Shown: piece by piece, positions 6,323 through 9,008 of the stretch | Numbering within the stretch: position 1 is the first letter of the stretch | How the letters are laid out: the number at the start of each line of letters is the position of its first letter | Origin: Clostridiales bacterium | GTDB taxonomy: Bacteria; Bacillota; Clostridia; Oscillospirales; CAG-272 | DNA: 9,008 nucleotides | Assembly: GCA_003523225.1 (NCBI GenBank) | Contig: DPGK01000024.1 | Coordinates: 3,557-12,564 of the forward strand | Direction of reading: 5' to 3' | The notes under the pieces: generated by a model | Databases searched by the model: none | What the model was told of the DNA's origin: nothing | The model's input: only the letters and a program-made list of their open reading frames with translations | Position numbers and translations under genes: made by a program

Positions 6323-7171
6323 GTCACACATCGCGGCAAATCTTTCCGCCGCGACATAACTCTCGCGCACAAACTCCTCAAAGCTCATTCTCTCATATCT
6401 TGTGTCGGGATTCTGCGGAACTTTTTTCTTTGAGGTCAGCTCAAGCGTAAGTGTGCCGGAGTATCCCGCCGCGCGAATCTTTGCCGCTGCGGCATTCCAA
6501 TCTACGGTTCCGTCAAAAGGCATATAATGAACATCGTCATGCCAGGTTATTGCCGGCGGATGCTCGACGATTCCGAGATTATCGTTAATGTGGGTGCAGA
6601 TAAGCCGGTCACCGTACAACGCCATCATGTCTATGTCCGGGGTGTAGCAGTTGTTGTGCCCCGTGTCCCAGCAAAAGCCGACCTGCTTCATATCCCGCGC
6701 AAGCCCGAAAAGGAATGCAAGATGCTCGGGAATTTCAAGATTCTCAAGCGCTATCCTGACGCCGCGTTCCCCGGCGCGGTCAAATATAGCGCGGAAGCGC
6801 TCCGCTCCCACCGCGGAAGGCGGAGGCGCCACAGCCGCCACGGTGACATGTGTCACCATGATCCCGATACCGTTGTCGGCACAGCAATCGACATTGCGAA
6901 GAAGCATATCGCGGTAGTCGTCACCGTCAACACCGTCAAGCCAAAGGCAGTTCATACCGGCAAACGGAGCGTGCAGCGTCTCATATTCAAGCCCCAGCGC
7001 CTCGCCGCGCTCGCGCAGCTCACTTATGGGTGCAGTATCGCTCCACATAGTGAAGAAGGCGGAAAAACCCGCGTCCTTTATTACTCTCAGCTGTTCCGAC
7101 TTCGGCACATTATAGCCCATTCCAAGGCAGGTGCCGAGCTTTCTTTTACTGTTTATATTATTATCTTTCAT
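6308..7171 (-). CDS. Sugar phosphate isomerase/epimerase-like TIM-barrel protein
   Basis: This is a 287-residue cytosolic protein of the xylose-isomerase-like TIM-barrel (AP endonuclease 2) superfamily, at normal length. Likely metal-binding residues fall in the expected order: E143 in ALEN, D169 and H172 in CWDTGH, H194 in THIND, and E244 in LELTS. H67 in LHAPF is another typical active-site position. Family members isomerise or epimerise sugars and sugar derivatives such as inosose or hydroxypyruvate; the substrate cannot be read from sequence. I start it at the ATG at 7171. A longer frame reaches back to a TTG at 7255, but that codon lies within the -35 box of the gene's own promoter, so it cannot be the start. 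The ribosome-binding site is weak (GGGG eight bases before the ATG). The stop overlaps the start of the following lipoprotein gene by one base (TGATG), implying an operon and a shared pathway. Confidence 0.9.
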   Translation of the reverse strand: MKDNNINSKRKLGTCLGMGYNVPKSEQLRVIKDAGFSAFFTMWSDTAPISELRERGEALGLEYETLHAPFAGMNCLWLDGVDGDDYRDMLLRNVDCCADNGIGIMVTHVTVAAVAPPPSAVGAERFRAIFDRAGERGVRIALENLEIPEHLAFLFGLARDMKQVGFCWDTGHNNCYTPDIDMMALYGDRLICTHINDNLGIVEHPPAITWHDDVHYMPFDGTVDWNAAAAKIRAAGYSGTLTLELTSKKKVPQNPDTRYERMSFEEFVRESYVAAERFAAMCDGGEV

Positions 7172-7186
7172 TGTGTTTTCCCCGCT

Positions 7187-7202
7187 CCGATAAATATATC
7201 GG
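7187..7202. repeat. Small inverted repeat in the leader of the isomerase-lipoprotein operon
   Basis: CCGATA (7187-7192), AATA and TATCGG (7197-7202) form a 6-bp inverted repeat between the predicted transcription start (about 7220) and the ATG at 7171. It could be a repressor operator or a small leader hairpin close to the weak ribosome-binding site. Confidence 0.4.
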
Positions 7203-7226
7203 TTTGACCTTGTTATGTACTTATAC

Positions 7227-7255
7227 ATTTTACTCTTTGTGAGGGCAAAAGTCAA
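7227..7255 (-). promoter_or_regulatory. Promoter of the isomerase-lipoprotein operon
   Basis: On the minus strand, TTGACT (7250-7255) and TAAAAT (7227-7232) are separated by exactly 17 bases. Each box has five of six consensus bases. The transcript would start near 7220, giving a leader of about 49 bases. Transcripts may continue through the lipoprotein gene into nrdG. Confidence 0.75.
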
Positions 7256-7281
7256 CCGGAAGCGGGGTTTTCATCATATTT

Positions 7282-7315
7282 CACAAAATGCGGACTCCAT
7301 TTTTGCACACAATGC
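7282..7315. repeat. Pair of near-identical 10-bp direct repeats in the divergent region
   Basis: CACAAAATGC (7282-7291) and CACACAATGC (7306-7315) differ by one base and are spaced 24 bp apart. They lie between the two divergent promoters, upstream of both. The second also lies in an imperfect palindrome (TTTTGCA and TGCCAAA). They could be binding sites for a shared sugar-responsive regulator, but chance is possible at this length. Confidence 0.35.
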
Positions 7316-7356
7316 CAAATTATCCGGGCGAGGTGCTTTTTTACCGTCTCCGATTA

Positions 7357-7385
7357 TTGATTTTTTACGGCGGATATGGTATCAT
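7357..7385 (+). promoter_or_regulatory. Promoter of the solute-binding lipoprotein gene
   Basis: TTGATT (7357-7362) is followed after 17 bases by TATCAT (7380-7385). A TG dinucleotide one base before the -10 box gives an extended -10 element. Transcription should start near 7392, leaving a leader of about 25 bases. Confidence 0.7.
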
Positions 7386-7406
7386 TAATATAACAACATC
7401 AAATCC

Positions 7407-7411
7407 GGAGG
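7407..7411 (+). promoter_or_regulatory. Ribosome-binding site deciding the solute-binding protein start
   Basis: GGAGG lies five bases before the ATG at 7417. The in-frame upstream codons back to 7288 lie upstream of the promoter and would put foreign sequence before the signal peptide, so the ATG at 7417 is the start. Confidence 0.85.
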
Positions 7412-7416
7412 TAAAA

Positions 7417-8901
7417 ATGAATAAAAGCTCCACGACCCGCGCCACCGCCGCGCTGATGGCACTTCTTGTGCTTTGCGGTCTGCTTTTCGGCTGTTCGGAA
7501 AAGCCGGAAGAGCCTACCGACACAACGGTTTCCGAGGCGACAGTTGACACCCAACCGGAAGAAACCAAATTTGACCCCTTTGCACACCTTGGCGACACCG
7601 ACGAATACAGGGATTCGGAATTTTGCTTTCTGAACGGCTGTACCGCCTCTTGGTTCACGCGCAACTCGGTGCTTTCCGACGAGCTTGACGGCGACGCCGT
7701 AAGTATTGCAGTCGCACGGCGCAACGACAGAGTCAAGCAGAAATACGGAGTGACGATCACAGAAATTTCAGACTCCAACTACCGCACCAGCGTCGAAACC
7801 GCAATAAACACCAACGACCTTTACTTTGACGTTGCCATGATAACACTTATGCACGTCTATCCGATGGCACAGCGTCATTTCTTCTACGACTATCACGACC
7901 TCGAAGCCGTTGACCTTTCCGAGCCCTGGTGGGATCAGAACGCCGTAAACGACCTTTCGGTCTGCGGCAAGCTGTATTTCTGCACCGGCTCCTTTGACAC
8001 CACCCGCTTTGACAGCATCCGCTGCCTTGCCTTCAACAAGGATCTGCTCACATCTCTGGGACTTGAAAGCCCCTACACCCTTGTGGACGAGAACCGCTGG
8101 ACGATCGACAAATTCATTGAAATGGGTCAGGCGGCGCAGATAGACTACGGCGAGGACAGCCGCTTTACCGATGAGGACACCTACGGTCTTGCGTCCTATG
8201 ACTCAATAATCTGCGATATGCTGCTTTCGGGCTGCGGAATAAAATACCTGACCAAAAACTCTGACGACGAAATAATATACGACATGGACACCGATCGCCT
8301 TACAATTGCGGTGGACAAAATACGCGGCATCCTTCACACCCCGGGCTTTACCTTTGACTCAAATTCCAGCGCGATGAAGCCCTATCTGCGCGGCATGGAC
8401 GACCGCGTGCTTGAACAGCTTTTAATTGAAGGCAAAGCGCTGTTTTACAGCGAATGCCTTGCCAACACCCGCTATTTCCGCGAATCGAGCATGGCATACG
8501 GCATAATTCCGCCCCCGAAGTATGACGAGGATCAGGAAAGATATTATTCCATCATGATAAACCCCTTCGTCTACACCATCCCCGCAGTCTCGGACGATCC
8601 TCAGCGCACCGGATTCCTGCTTGACGCGTTAATGGCGGCGTCGCACGACACTGTCGTTCCCGCATATTACGACATTACCCTTGTGGGCAAGATCGCACGC
8701 GACCCCGAAACGGTCAGAATGCTCGGCATCGTATTTGACAGCCTCTCCTACAATATACATATTTCAAACGTAACGGTGCGCTCAACGATTCAGTCGCAGA
8801 TAATCAGCAACTCCTCAAGCGTTGTCAGCGCATTGAAGCGTATTTCGGGCATCATCCCCAAAACGCTTGAACAGGTAAACGGCGCTATGCGCGGAAGCTG
8901 A
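7417..8901 (+). CDS. Extracellular solute-binding lipoprotein (ABC transporter family, sugar type)
   Basis: This 494-residue predicted lipoprotein would capture a ligand, probably a sugar or oligosaccharide, outside the cell and deliver it to an ABC importer. A basic start, a hydrophobic segment (about 9-25) and the lipobox LFGC put lipidation at C26. An acidic, threonine-rich tether (about 27-52) follows, as is common in Gram-positive lipoproteins. Family hallmarks include a YFDVAMI strand (136-142), DLSEPWWDQ (166-174), and AFNKDLLTSLGL with the following PYTLVDENRWTIDKF (205-233). The length suits group 1 (MalE-like) binding proteins, though it is on the long side. The N-terminal core is not the plain form seen in MalE, so ligand assignment is not possible. 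No permease or ATPase gene is visible: the 107 bases after the stop hold no frame, so it may be an orphan relying on components elsewhere. It diverges from the isomerase-lipoprotein pair, suggesting a shared substrate. Confidence 0.88.
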   Translation: MNKSSTTRATAALMALLVLCGLLFGCSEKPEEPTDTTVSEATVDTQPEETKFDPFAHLGDTDEYRDSEFCFLNGCTASWFTRNSVLSDELDGDAVSIAVARRNDRVKQKYGVTITEISDSNYRTSVETAINTNDLYFDVAMITLMHVYPMAQRHFFYDYHDLEAVDLSEPWWDQNAVNDLSVCGKLYFCTGSFDTTRFDSIRCLAFNKDLLTSLGLESPYTLVDENRWTIDKFIEMGQAAQIDYGEDSRFTDEDTYGLASYDSIICDMLLSGCGIKYLTKNSDDEIIYDMDTDRLTIAVDKIRGILHTPGFTFDSNSSAMKPYLRGMDDRVLEQLLIEGKALFYSECLANTRYFRESSMAYGIIPPPKYDEDQERYYSIMINPFVYTIPAVSDDPQRTGFLLDALMAASHDTVVPAYYDITLVGKIARDPETVRMLGIVFDSLSYNIHISNVTVRSTIQSQIISNSSSVVSALKRISGIIPKTLEQVNGAMRGS

Positions 8902-8936
8902 GTAAAAAACTAACCTTTACGGCTCGGAACGCAAAA

Positions 8937-8967
8937 TTATCCGCCCCCGGACATCCCGCGCGGATAA
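8937..8967 (-). terminator. Hairpin at the right edge, probably a minus-strand terminator
   Basis: TTATCCGC (8937-8944) and GCGGATAA (8960-8967) form a perfect 8-bp stem with a 15-base loop. In the plus direction the following bases (CACACAAAAC) are not T-rich. In the minus direction the stem is followed by TTTTGCG. It therefore better suits termination of a converging minus-strand gene beyond the window, although it may also stop or stabilise the solute-binding protein transcript. Confidence 0.45.
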
Positions 8968-9008
8968 CACACAAAACTAAAATCAATCCCCCGGTCGCCG
9001 CGACTTGT

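Noticed and set aside
6527..7207. 226-residue plus-strand open frame opposite the isomerase-like gene
   Set aside because: It has no recognisable family features and lies opposite a TIM barrel with intact active-site motifs.
7171..7255. Extension of the isomerase-like gene to a TTG at 7255
   Set aside because: The TTG is part of the -35 box of the gene's promoter, and the extra residues do not resemble the family's N-terminus.
7288..7416. N-terminal extension of the solute-binding protein from 7288
   Set aside because: It would begin upstream of the promoter. The ATG at 7417 has a strong GGAGG site and is followed immediately by a proper lipoprotein signal peptide.

Overview
The window looks like a chromosomal segment of a strictly or facultatively anaerobic Gram-positive bacterium, most likely an uncultured member of the Clostridia (gut-type Oscillospiraceae or relatives). 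This is an inference. It rests on an oxygen-sensitive class III ribonucleotide reductase with an NrdR-type operator, sigma-A-like promoters, two lipoproteins with classic lipoboxes, a solute-binding protein of Firmicutes style and moderately high GC content. No taxonomic marker gene is present. I see no mobile element, CRISPR array, rRNA or tRNA.

Left half (about 50-4400, all on the minus strand): a deoxyribonucleotide-synthesis cluster. In transcription order it holds nrdG (radical SAM activase), nrdD (anaerobic ribonucleoside-triphosphate reductase) and a thioredoxin-reductase-like flavoprotein. NrdD carries a C-terminal glutaredoxin/NrdH-like domain with a CPKC active site. Its catalytic core resembles the Thermotoga maritima-type class III enzymes, which are linked to thioredoxin rather than formate. 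Reductase, built-in redoxin and flavoprotein could therefore form one electron chain. The flavoprotein has the CxxC and FAD motifs of TrxB but lacks the HRRxxxR motif that normally binds NADPH, so its electron donor is in question. The nrdD promoter is unusually clear: TTGACA, 17 bp, TATACT, with a perfect NrdR-box palindrome filling the spacer and a second, weaker box 31 bp upstream.

Right half (about 4431-8901): a carbohydrate-related region. A minus-strand pair with a one-base TGATG overlap encodes a TIM-barrel sugar phosphate isomerase/epimerase-like protein and then a 625-residue lipoprotein. The lipoprotein has two copies of an alpha/beta domain resembling the N-terminal domain of alpha-glucuronidases, followed by a beta-propeller-like region. 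Diverging from this pair is a plus-strand lipoprotein of the ABC solute-binding family, with no permease genes in view. Good promoters face both ways in the 245-bp divergent region, which also holds small repeats that could be operators.

nrdG starts only 30 bp after the lipoprotein gene with no terminator between them. Read-through from the sugar operon could therefore contribute to nrdG expression, while nrdD has its own NrdR-type promoter. The last 107 bases hold a hairpin that suits a terminator for a minus-strand gene beyond the right edge.
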